From a virus, in the IMG/VR virus record IMGVR_UViG_3300025151_000071, positions 1 to 45,119 of that record: 45,119 bases of DNA; one strand, written 5' to 3'. The notes under the pieces were generated by a model. It had not been told where the DNA came from and ran no database searches. It saw only the letters and a list, made by a program, of their open reading frames with translations. How positions within the stretch are numbered: the first letter of the stretch is position 1; each line of letters opens with the position of its first letter. Below, one piece after another: positions 16,380 through 23,048 of the stretch. A program made the translations under genes and the position numbers.

Positions 16380-16637
16380 TTACTCTACATCACCTGTGTA
16401 TTCGGGGTGATTCTTAGGTAAATATTTTCTACGGCTTTCCATTTTGTTTTTGAAAGTATCACCGATATTCAACGCTGCTTTATGGAAGCGTTTCTCGGCT
16501 ACTTTATCTCCTTCGGGAACTCCCTTCTCTTTGATTTCTCTTAGAGTTACAGAAAACTGCCTATCAGGATTATAACCACATTCGGAGATTGCTTTTATGA
16601 TTTCAAATTCTGCGTGTTTTACGCTACCAAATCTCAT
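16380..16637 (-). CDS. Unknown protein, 85 aa
   Basis: 85 residues, charged and largely helical; MRFGSVKHAEFEIIKAI suggests a small DNA- or protein-binding helix bundle, and the C-terminal half is basic (KNKMESRRKYLPKNHPEY). Overlaps the two-span membrane protein gene by four bases (ATGA). No recognised family. Confidence 0.55.
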   Translation of the reverse strand: MRFGSVKHAEFEIIKAISECGYNPDRQFSVTLREIKEKGVPEGDKVAEKRFHKAALNIGDTFKNKMESRRKYLPKNHPEYTGDVE

Positions 16638-16903
16638 TTCTTATTCACCCTTTTCTTTGCAATTTTACGCGTTGTTCTTACCTTTGTTAAGTATATCATT
16701 TCACTAATAATACCGGAAACACAAAGGAATATAAAAAACGCAGATATTATTTGACCGTTTTGAAATAAAAGTTCTAAATTAGAATCTGTAGTTTGTCTGA
16801 GTTCTAATTTAGTTGCATTGAATAATGCTAATCCCGAAATAAAAAGACCTATTCCATAGATAAAGGTTCTAGTAAATATATTAAATTTGAATTTATTACT
16901 CAT
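16634..16903 (-). CDS. Two-span membrane protein
   Basis: 89 residues from the ATG at 16903, which overlaps the upstream stop as ATGA; an earlier in-frame ATG lies inside the upstream gene. Two hydrophobic segments (about FIYGIGLFISGLAL and IISAFFIFLCVSGIISEMIY) are joined by a polar loop, and the tail is strongly basic (RKIAKKRVNKK), so both ends are probably cytoplasmic. Size and topology are holin-like, but no lysis gene is beside it, so that is only a possibility. Confidence 0.55.
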   Translation of the reverse strand: MSNKFKFNIFTRTFIYGIGLFISGLALFNATKLELRQTTDSNLELLFQNGQIISAFFIFLCVSGIISEMIYLTKVRTTRKIAKKRVNKK

Positions 16904-16989
16904 CTCATCACTACCCATTTACAACAAGTATCTGCGTTAGGTGTTCTGACTCTAAGGTTTAGAGATTTACCACAAACTTCACAATTCAT
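16900..16989 (-). CDS. Zinc-binding microprotein (29 aa)
   Basis: 29 residues with C3-E-V-C6 and a second Cys pair, C22-C23, in ADTCCKW. Both ends are ATGA overlaps with neighbouring genes, and GGAGATGG lies upstream. Its stop defines the start of the two-span membrane protein. Short, but the chained junctions and Cys pattern support it. Confidence 0.48.
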   Translation of the reverse strand: MNCEVCGKSLNLRVRTPNADTCCKWVVMR

Positions 16990-17096
16990 CTAGCCATCTC
17001 CTTTTTTAGTCTTAAACATCTAGCACAAGTTGTAGTCCTTTCTGACCTAACGTGATTAACTAATTTTTTACAAGTATTACATTTGTATTTTCTCAT
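16986..17096 (-). CDS. Zinc-ribbon microprotein (36 aa)
   Basis: 36 residues with two clean knuckles, C6-N-T-C9 and C24-A-R-C27, separated by 14 residues, and a highly basic body (11 Lys/Arg). The ATG overlaps the ligase stop (TAATG) and the stop overlaps the next microprotein (ATGA). A nucleic-acid-binding ribbon coupled to DNA ligase is a reasonable guess. Confidence 0.58.
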   Translation of the reverse strand: MRKYKCNTCKKLVNHVRSERTTTCARCLRLKKEMAR

Positions 17097-18616
17097 TATA
17101 TCATTTCCTTTACATCTTCTAATGTGTTACAATCTGTCGGGTATTTATCATCTCTAATTCTGATAAATCTTGGAAATCTTAACCCGTATGTTCCATCTTT
17201 ATTTTGTGTTACTAAATCTGCCTCAACTTCTACTACTATTCTAGGAAGAACATAAAAGACCTCTTTAGCATATTTATCCACAATTTTTCTCAATTCATTT
17301 GTTAAAAAGAATAATTGCATTTCAGTAAAGCCTAATCCGACTTTACCTATTTCCGTATATCCATTATCACTTACAACTGAAATACCAAAACTACTCATCA
17401 CTTGAGAGTTTTTACCTGTACCATATTCAGCAGAAGTGATTACTACATCTAGATTAATTCTAGTTGGTTTGTGTTTTAGAATAGAATTTGTCCTGCCTGA
17501 TTTATACTCGCTATCTAAATCCTTAATCATAATACCTTCATAACCACCTGATATTGCGTAATTATACGCAGTATCAATATCATTACTCAAAAACTCAGTA
17601 ATATATTCCTCATCAAAGTTATCTTTGAGAATGTTTATTCTTTCACGGTATGATTTTTCAAGACACGATTCCCCATTGAAAGATATTACATCGAATATAA
17701 TTAATTTAACAGGACAATCTCTAATCGCCTTTTCCTTATCCTTTGAATGAACTCTTGTTCCTAACTTAGAATGAGGGGCAGGATTTCCTTGAATATCTAC
17801 AGGATAGATTTCAGTATCAATAATAAAACTACCATTCCAATCAACTTCCTCGACAATATCAGTAAATTGTTCTGTAACAATCTTACCTTTACGGTTGAAA
17901 ACAGTCATATCTCCGTTATCATTTCTATGTAATTGATACCTATTTCCATCATACTTGATATCAACTGTATAGTTTTCGGGAAGATTATTGTTCAATTTCT
18001 TAGCCAAAGACGGCTTAATGAATGTGCAATAATCTAATTTCATTGGTGGGATTTTACCTGATTCCAAATAAGTAACAATACTTTTCAACGAATTGTATCT
18101 TGAAAACTTTACAATATCATGTTGAGGATAGTACAAATTCAACGCCTTGATTAATGTTGATTCGAGTATTCCGTTATTGGGTGTTCTAGTCCAATAACGA
18201 ATAAACCATTTCATTTCTAATCCTGAAAGTTCACTAAAAAACGAATCAAACTTATCAAATGATGATGAGTCTAACTTTGAACAAACCACATTCAACATTT
18301 GATAAAATTGTTTTATCGTATAATTAGAATAGTCTGAACCATCACCTACAAATTTCCATACGCCTTGTCCTAAATCTCCATCCCATATTTCCTGACTAGT
18401 AATTATTTCATCATCAAATACGTTGAGAGATTTAGCAATCCATTCTACTGCTCTTTTAGAACCAATATTGTTTGGTGGATAGTCTAGACTGAGAATAGAA
18501 ATCAAACTAGCCTTATCTTCTGTGCTAGTTAATAGAGAACCTAATCTCTTTATTTTCTCAGTTGGTGTTCGGTATTCTATTGATTCACAAAACCTAACAA
18601 AACTACTCAAATTCAT
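17096..18616 (-). CDS. lig: ATP-dependent DNA ligase
   Basis: 506 residues from the ATG at 18616 (an upstream TTG is in frame inside the previous gene). The nucleotidyltransferase core shows the adenylated Lys in DIKYDGNR (motif I), DTEIYPVD (motif III), EGIMIKDL (motif IV) and LKHKPTR (motif V). An N-terminal helical domain of about 200 residues precedes it and an OB-fold with final RFPRFIRIRDDK follows, the layout of archaeal/eukaryotic ligase I. It would seal Okazaki fragments and works with the PCNA-like clamp. Confidence 0.9.
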   Translation of the reverse strand: MNLSSFVRFCESIEYRTPTEKIKRLGSLLTSTEDKASLISILSLDYPPNNIGSKRAVEWIAKSLNVFDDEIITSQEIWDGDLGQGVWKFVGDGSDYSNYTIKQFYQMLNVVCSKLDSSSFDKFDSFFSELSGLEMKWFIRYWTRTPNNGILESTLIKALNLYYPQHDIVKFSRYNSLKSIVTYLESGKIPPMKLDYCTFIKPSLAKKLNNNLPENYTVDIKYDGNRYQLHRNDNGDMTVFNRKGKIVTEQFTDIVEEVDWNGSFIIDTEIYPVDIQGNPAPHSKLGTRVHSKDKEKAIRDCPVKLIIFDVISFNGESCLEKSYRERINILKDNFDEEYITEFLSNDIDTAYNYAISGGYEGIMIKDLDSEYKSGRTNSILKHKPTRINLDVVITSAEYGTGKNSQVMSSFGISVVSDNGYTEIGKVGLGFTEMQLFFLTNELRKIVDKYAKEVFYVLPRIVVEVEADLVTQNKDGTYGLRFPRFIRIRDDKYPTDCNTLEDVKEMI

Positions 18617-18818
18617 GGTTTCCACCAAAGATAGTATCTAGAGAATCATAGAGAATCTTTGCTTCTTCCATGTTTACTCTAACTCCTTTCTTAGTTGGAT
18701 TTCCGTTTGAGTTCCAACGGATATCTACAACATCTATTTTCCAATAGTTTCCTATTTTTACTATTAATTCTTCATTTGCGTTTCTTGGTATTCTTACTAA
18801 TATTCTTTCATTCTCCAT
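18603..18818 (-). CDS. PC4-like ssDNA-binding/transcription cofactor
   Basis: 71 residues from the ATG at 18818. The strands RILVRIPRN, LIVKIGNYWKIDVVDIRW and the turn NPTKKGVRVNMEEAKILYDSL match the PC4 (p15/Sub1) domain, in which a curved beta sheet plus a C-terminal helix binds single-stranded DNA as a dimer; 'DIR...PTKKG' is its signature. In an archaeal virus it could help transcription by host RNA polymerase or protect ssDNA. Short overlaps tie it to the genes on both sides. Confidence 0.68.
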   Translation of the reverse strand: MENERILVRIPRNANEELIVKIGNYWKIDVVDIRWNSNGNPTKKGVRVNMEEAKILYDSLDTIFGGNHEFE

Positions 18819-19221
18819 GCCAACCATTCCTAAAACTCTTGTAGTCTTTTAGTGATTTAAAGTATCTAGGCGATTCCCATTTGTCTACTCTATTTGCTAC
18901 CCAAATAACTCCACCTAAACTACTAATTTTTACAATTTCATATTCTTTTTCATCAACCTGAATCATGTCTTCTGTTTGAACATCGGGTACTAAACCATAG
19001 TGCCTTGATAATTCACTTGCAACAGAAGGCATATTTTCTGCAACATATTTGATAATCAACCCTCTTTGAATTGGTATCTTTGCGTCTACTGTGATTTTTA
19101 TGTTGCCTGTAAAATCACAACCCTTACAACCATTACTATTCTTTTTCTCATCTGTACAAATGGGACAAGGTACTTCTGCGGGTAATGGTGCAGGAAAATT
19201 AATCGTTACCGCTTGTTTCAT
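18808..19221 (-). CDS. Zinc-cluster protein, unknown function
   Basis: 137 residues from the ATG at 19221, which overlaps the lipoprotein stop as ATGA. The N-terminal part has CPIC, then GCKGCDFTG, a DnaJ-like zinc pattern (CxxC...CxxCxxxG), followed by strands IKITVDAKIPIQRG. The C-terminal half includes YEIVKISSLGGVIWVANRVD and looks like a small beta domain. The arrangement resembles phage proteins of unknown role that carry a DnaJ-type zinc finger. Confidence 0.6.
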   Translation of the reverse strand: MKQAVTINFPAPLPAEVPCPICTDEKKNSNGCKGCDFTGNIKITVDAKIPIQRGLIIKYVAENMPSVASELSRHYGLVPDVQTEDMIQVDEKEYEIVKISSLGGVIWVANRVDKWESPRYFKSLKDYKSFRNGWHGE

Positions 19222-19949
19222 TCTAAACACTCTTGGCCTGTTAGTAATCTATACTCGACAGTATATTCAATAGTAATATCAAAATCAAAATCGGGTATAT
19301 CTAACATGACTAAGCCCATAGATGGTGCATGGCCTGAATCAAACCTATGAAAATCAGAATCGGTAAAAGTTAAACTAACATTGTGTGGTGTGGAAACTAA
19401 TGAATACGAACCACTTTCAATTGTAATGTTTGTGTCTAAAACAATATCATCTGAAAGATGAATCTCTCTAGTCATTAACGCTGATGTATCAACACTAGTA
19501 TCATTGTTGTATGTATGTACATGAGAAGTCCAACTAGTAGATAGTTCTAGTGCGTATTCTGCTGAGATATCATACGTTTCGTTTGATGATGTATTCAACA
19601 GTTCATAGGTATAGACCGTAAAGTTTTCAGTTTTTGAAGTGGAATCATCCACGTATAGATATCCACCCACACTATCAAAGGTAAGATTGTTGAAAATAAC
19701 ACTATTATTTATCACTTCAAAACTCAAATGTGTGGCCGTATATGTAAAAGAACGTAGTTCCAACCATTTTGTTTCATTTCCTATACTAATAGGAGAATAT
19801 GTGTCGTTCTCTAATAAAACAATAGTTCCTGATTCGGTTTCCCAATCAGGGTCGGTACAATCGTCAAAGAAATCTACAGGGTCAGGAATTGAATCTGTGC
19901 ATCCTGCTAACATAGTTGTTACTAATAATAATGCTATCATTTTTTTCAT
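19218..19949 (-). CDS. Secreted lipoprotein
   Basis: 243 residues from the ATG at 19949, which follows AAAGGTGATTTA. The N-terminus MKKMIALLLVTTMLAGC is a lipoprotein signal: two Lys, a hydrophobic core, and lipobox L-A-G-C17. The mature part is Ser/Thr/Asp-rich, beta-strand rich and has many N-x-S/T sequons, as expected for an exported, possibly N-glycosylated surface protein. It should be anchored outside the infected cell's membrane. Possible roles are superinfection exclusion or virion release; none is shown by sequence. Flanked by cytosolic-type genes. Confidence 0.72.
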   Translation of the reverse strand: MKKMIALLLVTTMLAGCTDSIPDPVDFFDDCTDPDWETESGTIVLLENDTYSPISIGNETKWLELRSFTYTATHLSFEVINNSVIFNNLTFDSVGGYLYVDDSTSKTENFTVYTYELLNTSSNETYDISAEYALELSTSWTSHVHTYNNDTSVDTSALMTREIHLSDDIVLDTNITIESGSYSLVSTPHNVSLTFTDSDFHRFDSGHAPSMGLVMLDIPDFDFDITIEYTVEYRLLTGQECLE

Positions 19950-19953
19950 TAAA

Positions 19954-20208
19954 TCACCTTTTATTAAATTGGAAATCTGCAATGTCTCCTAGTGCTAGTT
20001 GTTCTCTATCTGCAATGAATTGTGCAGTATCAACAATCATTTTGTGCAACCTAAGCACATCACCTGTTATTCTTAAACTTTGGTCTAAATCATTTCTAAT
20101 GTATTCTAGTTCTGTTTTCAGGGAAGCATTCTCACTAATTAATTCCGAAACTGATTCGGTAAGAGATTCTAATTCTTCTTTCATTTTTTTAATTTCATCA
20201 AAGTGCAT
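19954..20208 (-). CDS. Coiled-coil protein, 84 aa
   Basis: Heptad pattern from about residue 5 to 50 (MKEELESLTESVSELISENASLKTEL), then a short helical end (MIVDTAQFIADREQLALGD). Likely forms a dimer or higher helical bundle. It ends just before the lipoprotein ribosome binding site. No family recognised. Confidence 0.58.
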   Translation of the reverse strand: MHFDEIKKMKEELESLTESVSELISENASLKTELEYIRNDLDQSLRITGDVLRLHKMIVDTAQFIADREQLALGDIADFQFNKR

Positions 20209-20214
20209 TATTAA

Positions 20215-20331
20215 TCACCACTTACTTCCAACATTTTTCTTTTCAGCGTATGCTAACTTCCTTCTTTCGGCTTTACGCTCAGTCTTTCCTTTTCTTCTTG
20301 AGATTCTTGCTGCTTTGCTTTTACTAATCAT
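20215..20331 (-). CDS. Basic microprotein (38 aa)
   Basis: 38 residues with about 16 Lys/Arg (KAARISRRKGKTERKAERRK), likely a nucleic-acid-binding helix. The ATG overlaps the stop of the JAMM protease gene (ATGA), with GTGAAGAAGA upstream. Its stop region carries GGTGATTAATA, which serves the next gene. Real coding is likely from coupling; function unknown. Confidence 0.5.
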   Translation of the reverse strand: MISKSKAARISRRKGKTERKAERRKLAYAEKKNVGSKW

Positions 20332-20852
20332 TCTTCTTCACCATCCAAAATATCTTCTGCTACATTTACCCATTCAGGCTTTGCAGGTTGTTCATAGAAT
20401 CCCAAATAACACTTCTTTGAAAGCCCATCATCACAACGATATGCTAAGTATTCTCTATCACCTAATACTATTGCAGACTCCATCAAAGTTTTCCATGTGT
20501 TAATTGTAGACCAATCAGTTCCACTAAAATACGCACTACCAAATGGGTGTGTATGAATCCAACACTTGTAAGGTAATTGCATTCCGTCTAATCCATCTTC
20601 TTGATTTTCAAAGGAAACAAAAGAAGGTGTTCCTACACTAATATACAAGTCATCTTTAGCATCAATCAAAACTTGAATTTCTCTAGGTTTATCGAAAGCC
20701 TCAGTTGATTGCTTCCAAATCTCATCCAAAAATAATTCTGTGATATTACAAGGAAAAACAAATCCTTGCATTAATCCTTTGACCCTATCAAAAGACTCCT
20801 GTATCTTTTCTTTCCAATCTTCATTCTTTATTTCTAATTCTTCAATATTCAT
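20328..20852 (-). CDS. JAMM/MPN metalloprotease (deubiquitinase-like)
   Basis: 174 residues. The JAMM motif is complete: H100-T-H102-P-x6-S110-x2-D113, i.e. H-x-H-x7-S-x2-D, the zinc site of Rpn11/AMSH and prokaryotic JAB peptidases. These enzymes cut after a C-terminal Gly-Gly of ubiquitin-like proteins, either to mature them or remove them from targets. An E1-like protein (21562-22170) and a small Ubl-like protein ending GGY (26732-26932) are in the same transcription unit. A cytosolic Ubl-processing protease is therefore the best reading. The Glu that completes catalysis is expected in the helix or strand before the motif and was not fixed by eye. Confidence 0.8.
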   Translation of the reverse strand: MNIEELEIKNEDWKEKIQESFDRVKGLMQGFVFPCNITELFLDEIWKQSTEAFDKPREIQVLIDAKDDLYISVGTPSFVSFENQEDGLDGMQLPYKCWIHTHPFGSAYFSGTDWSTINTWKTLMESAIVLGDREYLAYRCDDGLSKKCYLGFYEQPAKPEWVNVAEDILDGEEE

Positions 20853-20853
20853 A

Positions 20854-21126
20854 TTATAACATTCCTGTATCTTTTAACAGGAGGAAAACAACACCAACAC
20901 TAGTTATGCCGAGTAATAACATAACTAAACTTGATTTGCTATCTTCTTTTTCGGGATAGGGTATTCCTGTTAGATGACCCCACTTATACAAAACAGAACC
21001 CGCAGTTCTGTTATATCCCATTTTGTTCATTCTTTCTGATACTTCTTCGGGTGTATATCCCCTATTAACAAGCATCATTAACGCTTTTTCTTCTTTGTCT
21101 GACCATAATTTACTCATATCATACAC
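20854..21126 (-). CDS. Myb/SANT-like domain protein with C-terminal membrane anchor
   Basis: 90 residues. LWSDKEEKALMMLVNRGYTPEEVSERM, then YNRTAGSVLYKW, follows the spacing of a Myb/SANT or regulatory-protein HTH domain ('W...Ee..L..L...g.s..eIa..l...R....v...'). Residues 66-84 (SLVMLLLGITSVGVVFLLL) form one membrane span near the C-terminus, so the DNA-binding part would face the cytosol. A tail-anchored DNA-binding protein could tether DNA to the membrane or be a membrane-bound regulator. Overlaps its upstream neighbour. Confidence 0.55.
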   Translation of the reverse strand: MYDMSKLWSDKEEKALMMLVNRGYTPEEVSERMNKMGYNRTAGSVLYKWGHLTGIPYPEKEDSKSSLVMLLLGITSVGVVFLLLKDTGML

Positions 21127-21367
21127 CGCCTACACTATCTAAGTATAAATCCATACTGTTTTCAAATTCGTGAAACGCTTTATGTCCTGCGATAAAACCA
21201 CCTGCATGACGTTTAGTTCCTAGAAATTTTTCACCACAAGCAGGACAAGAAACTTCTACGATTTCCGCTTGAGGATAATAACCATCTGTACAAATTACAT
21301 TAATTATTTCTCCTAAGTCGCCTTCATCTAAATCCTCAATATTCGATTGATGGTTTTCTTCACTCAT
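21119..21367 (-). CDS. C2H2-type zinc finger protein
   Basis: 82 residues from the ATG at 21367. An acidic N-terminal half precedes C-P-A-C-G-E-K-F, 12 residues, then H-x4-H (GHKAFHEF), a single C2H2 finger. The protein ends DSVGGV. The terminal Gly-Gly is notable because a Gly-Gly-processing JAMM protease is encoded two genes away, but the fold is not ubiquitin-like, so this may be chance. Likely DNA- or protein-binding. Confidence 0.6.
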   Translation of the reverse strand: MSEENHQSNIEDLDEGDLGEIINVICTDGYYPQAEIVEVSCPACGEKFLGTKRHAGGFIAGHKAFHEFENSMDLYLDSVGGV

Positions 21368-21368
21368 A

Positions 21369-21434
21369 TCAAACTTCAACCCCTAGCCGTAAAGACTTGA
21401 TATTTAATTTGTATGAATAAATTATACCATTCAT
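21369..21434 (-). CDS. Possible 21-residue micropeptide
   Basis: A 21-codon frame that begins ATGA over the stop of the upstream membrane microprotein and ends two bases before the zinc finger gene. The peptide is basic and mildly hydrophobic (IIYSYKLNIKSLRLGVEV). It may be no more than a leader or coupler. Confidence 0.25.
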   Translation of the reverse strand: MNGIIYSYKLNIKSLRLGVEV

Positions 21435-21562
21435 ATCAAAAACCCAATGAGAAGACCAACGTTCAAGACTAAAGATACTCCTAGCAAACCTGCTAGTCTA
21501 GCGTATTTAGCATACAATTCTTCATATTCTTTCAGTTCACTATTGTTCATGTATCTACCCAT
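21431..21562 (-). CDS. Single-span membrane microprotein (43 aa)
   Basis: 43 residues: a charged N-terminal helix (NNSELKEYEELYAKYARL) then one membrane span (AGLLGVSLVLNVGLLIGFLI) that ends the protein. The ATG overlaps the E1-like gene's stop as TAATG. Position between the E1-like protein, the tail-anchored Myb-like protein and the JAMM protease may link the system to the membrane. Confidence 0.55.
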   Translation of the reverse strand: MGRYMNNSELKEYEELYAKYARLAGLLGVSLVLNVGLLIGFLI

Positions 21563-22170
21563 TATATATTCACCACCTTGTATTCTGCAACGTCATCATT
21601 ATTTACAAACCAACGTTGAATCCATTGTGCGCCCATAGCAGCAATAACCATGTGCATTGTATTGATTTGTTTTCCTGTACCGTTCCAATCACTTGCTTGG
21701 CAAGAAAAACTACCATCTTCACCGTTCAATGCTTCTGTTAGCATATTTTCTTCTGCTTTGTAAGAAAACAATGCTGCATTTCGCCCTTGTGAGCGCAAAT
21801 CTAGCCACTTAACCTTAGCAGCGTTACCAAAGCCTAGTTTGTAGACTAAACGCCTTGTAGCAAGGTTATCTACACAACACACAATCAAGTCAAAATTCTT
21901 TGAAAGTTGGCTTTCGACTAATACATCAAAGGGTTCAGAATTTACACTTCGATATTTATCGGCTAAACAATCACTTTTGTTTCTACCAACATCATCAGGA
22001 CTGTAATTCTGATATCCTAGATTCTTACTTTCTACAACATCTGAATCATAGATTGTAATATCATACAACATTCTTTTTCCACGTTCATATTCATTTGTGT
22101 TTATTCTTGAGAGGAAATCAACCAAATAACTGCCGATTCCCCCTGCTCCTATTATCATTATATTTCTCAT
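21562..22170 (-). CDS. E1/ThiF-like Ubl-activating enzyme
   Basis: 202 residues with a Rossmann-type adenylation domain: G8-A-G-G-I-G-S14 nucleotide loop, Y41-D-S-D44 acidic pair, N50-L-G-Y-Q54, D60-V-G-R-N-K65 and CCVDN (D101), all in the order seen in ThiF/MoeB/E1. In classical E1s the fourth element is N-x-x-R-Q; here the Arg is Tyr. No C-x2-C zinc site is present; C157 in SFSCQASDW is a possible thioester Cys. Such enzymes adenylate the C-terminal Gly of a ThiS/MoaD/ubiquitin-like protein. A GGY-ending candidate and a JAMM protease are in the same operon. No thiamine or molybdopterin genes are seen. Short for the family. Confidence 0.82.
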   Translation of the reverse strand: MRNIMIIGAGGIGSYLVDFLSRINTNEYERGKRMLYDITIYDSDVVESKNLGYQNYSPDDVGRNKSDCLADKYRSVNSEPFDVLVESQLSKNFDLIVCCVDNLATRRLVYKLGFGNAAKVKWLDLRSQGRNAALFSYKAEENMLTEALNGEDGSFSCQASDWNGTGKQINTMHMVIAAMGAQWIQRWFVNNDDVAEYKVVNI

Positions 22171-23048
22171 ACAAATTCCTCTATTTTCATTTTTCTTGCA
22201 TCTCTTTTTTCATATCCCCATGTTTCTACCAACCTATCAGTTGCAGTTCTGATAGATACCTCAGTTGTAGGATAGACTCTTACTATCCCTCGCTGAGTTA
22301 CTTCTTCGTTACCTGTTAGTTCTGAGCAAAGCCAAACACTAGCAGCGATATCAGTTTTAGACATATTTCTGTCTAATGCTTGATATTTTTGATTAACAAT
22401 GTTTACAAAGTTAATACATTGTTCTCTAAAATTACTATCTTTTACATTAAGTAAATCTAAGATAGTTGCAGTTTCTTTGAATACATCAATATTAGAAAAC
22501 ACAAATGATTTTCTAAAGTGTTTTGCACATATTCTAGAAACTCTAACTATGTATTTCATACTTACATCAGTTAGTTTTACGTGTTGTTTGAGACTACAAA
22601 CAATTTCTAAATCTTTAATAAAATAATATGTAATACCTGCTGCCCTTCTTTCTATAGAATAGCCTTGAAGTAATCTAAGATTATCTAATCTCATATACAT
22701 ATTTATGCAGACTTCTCTTTGGCTTTTACTGATTTCATATTCCGATAAAAACATATTAATCAGCGTCTTTGCTTGTTTTTGTGATGAAGTAACTCCCGCA
22801 CCTCTAATTTGATTCATTCTAAAGTTATGTCTTCTACTAGTAGTAGTAGAGTCCGTAGACCAAATGTGTGAACCTAAATATCCATTATCAGGTTGTAAAT
22901 TACTTTGGCCTAAATCATCAAAGAGAATTCTTTTAGTTTCTTCAAATGGGTTGGTCAATATAACTAAACCACATGAATCACAAACCGTTTCACCTAATCT
23001 TTCATCGAAAGAGAATTCATTACCTGAACATTCGGAACATTTATTCAA
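22167..23048 (-). CDS. tfb: Transcription initiation factor B (TFB/TFIIB)
   Basis: 293 residues. The N-terminal zinc ribbon has C4-x2-C7...C23-D-S-C26. It is followed by a B-finger/linker (SHIWSTDSTTTSRRHNFR) and two cyclin-like repeats (AKTLINMFLSEYEISKS...IYYF and TDIAASVWLCSELTG...EVSIRTATDRL). TFB bridges TBP-bound TATA DNA and RNA polymerase in archaea. A virus-encoded TFB would let the virus choose its own promoters; the spaced ACCATATGGT/TATA elements at 33429-36234 are natural targets. It overlaps the E1-like gene (ATGA) and the gene upstream. No TBP is seen here. Confidence 0.9.
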   Translation of the reverse strand: MNKCSECSGNEFSFDERLGETVCDSCGLVILTNPFEETKRILFDDLGQSNLQPDNGYLGSHIWSTDSTTTSRRHNFRMNQIRGAGVTSSQKQAKTLINMFLSEYEISKSQREVCINMYMRLDNLRLLQGYSIERRAAGITYYFIKDLEIVCSLKQHVKLTDVSMKYIVRVSRICAKHFRKSFVFSNIDVFKETATILDLLNVKDSNFREQCINFVNIVNQKYQALDRNMSKTDIAASVWLCSELTGNEEVTQRGIVRVYPTTEVSIRTATDRLVETWGYEKRDARKMKIEEFV

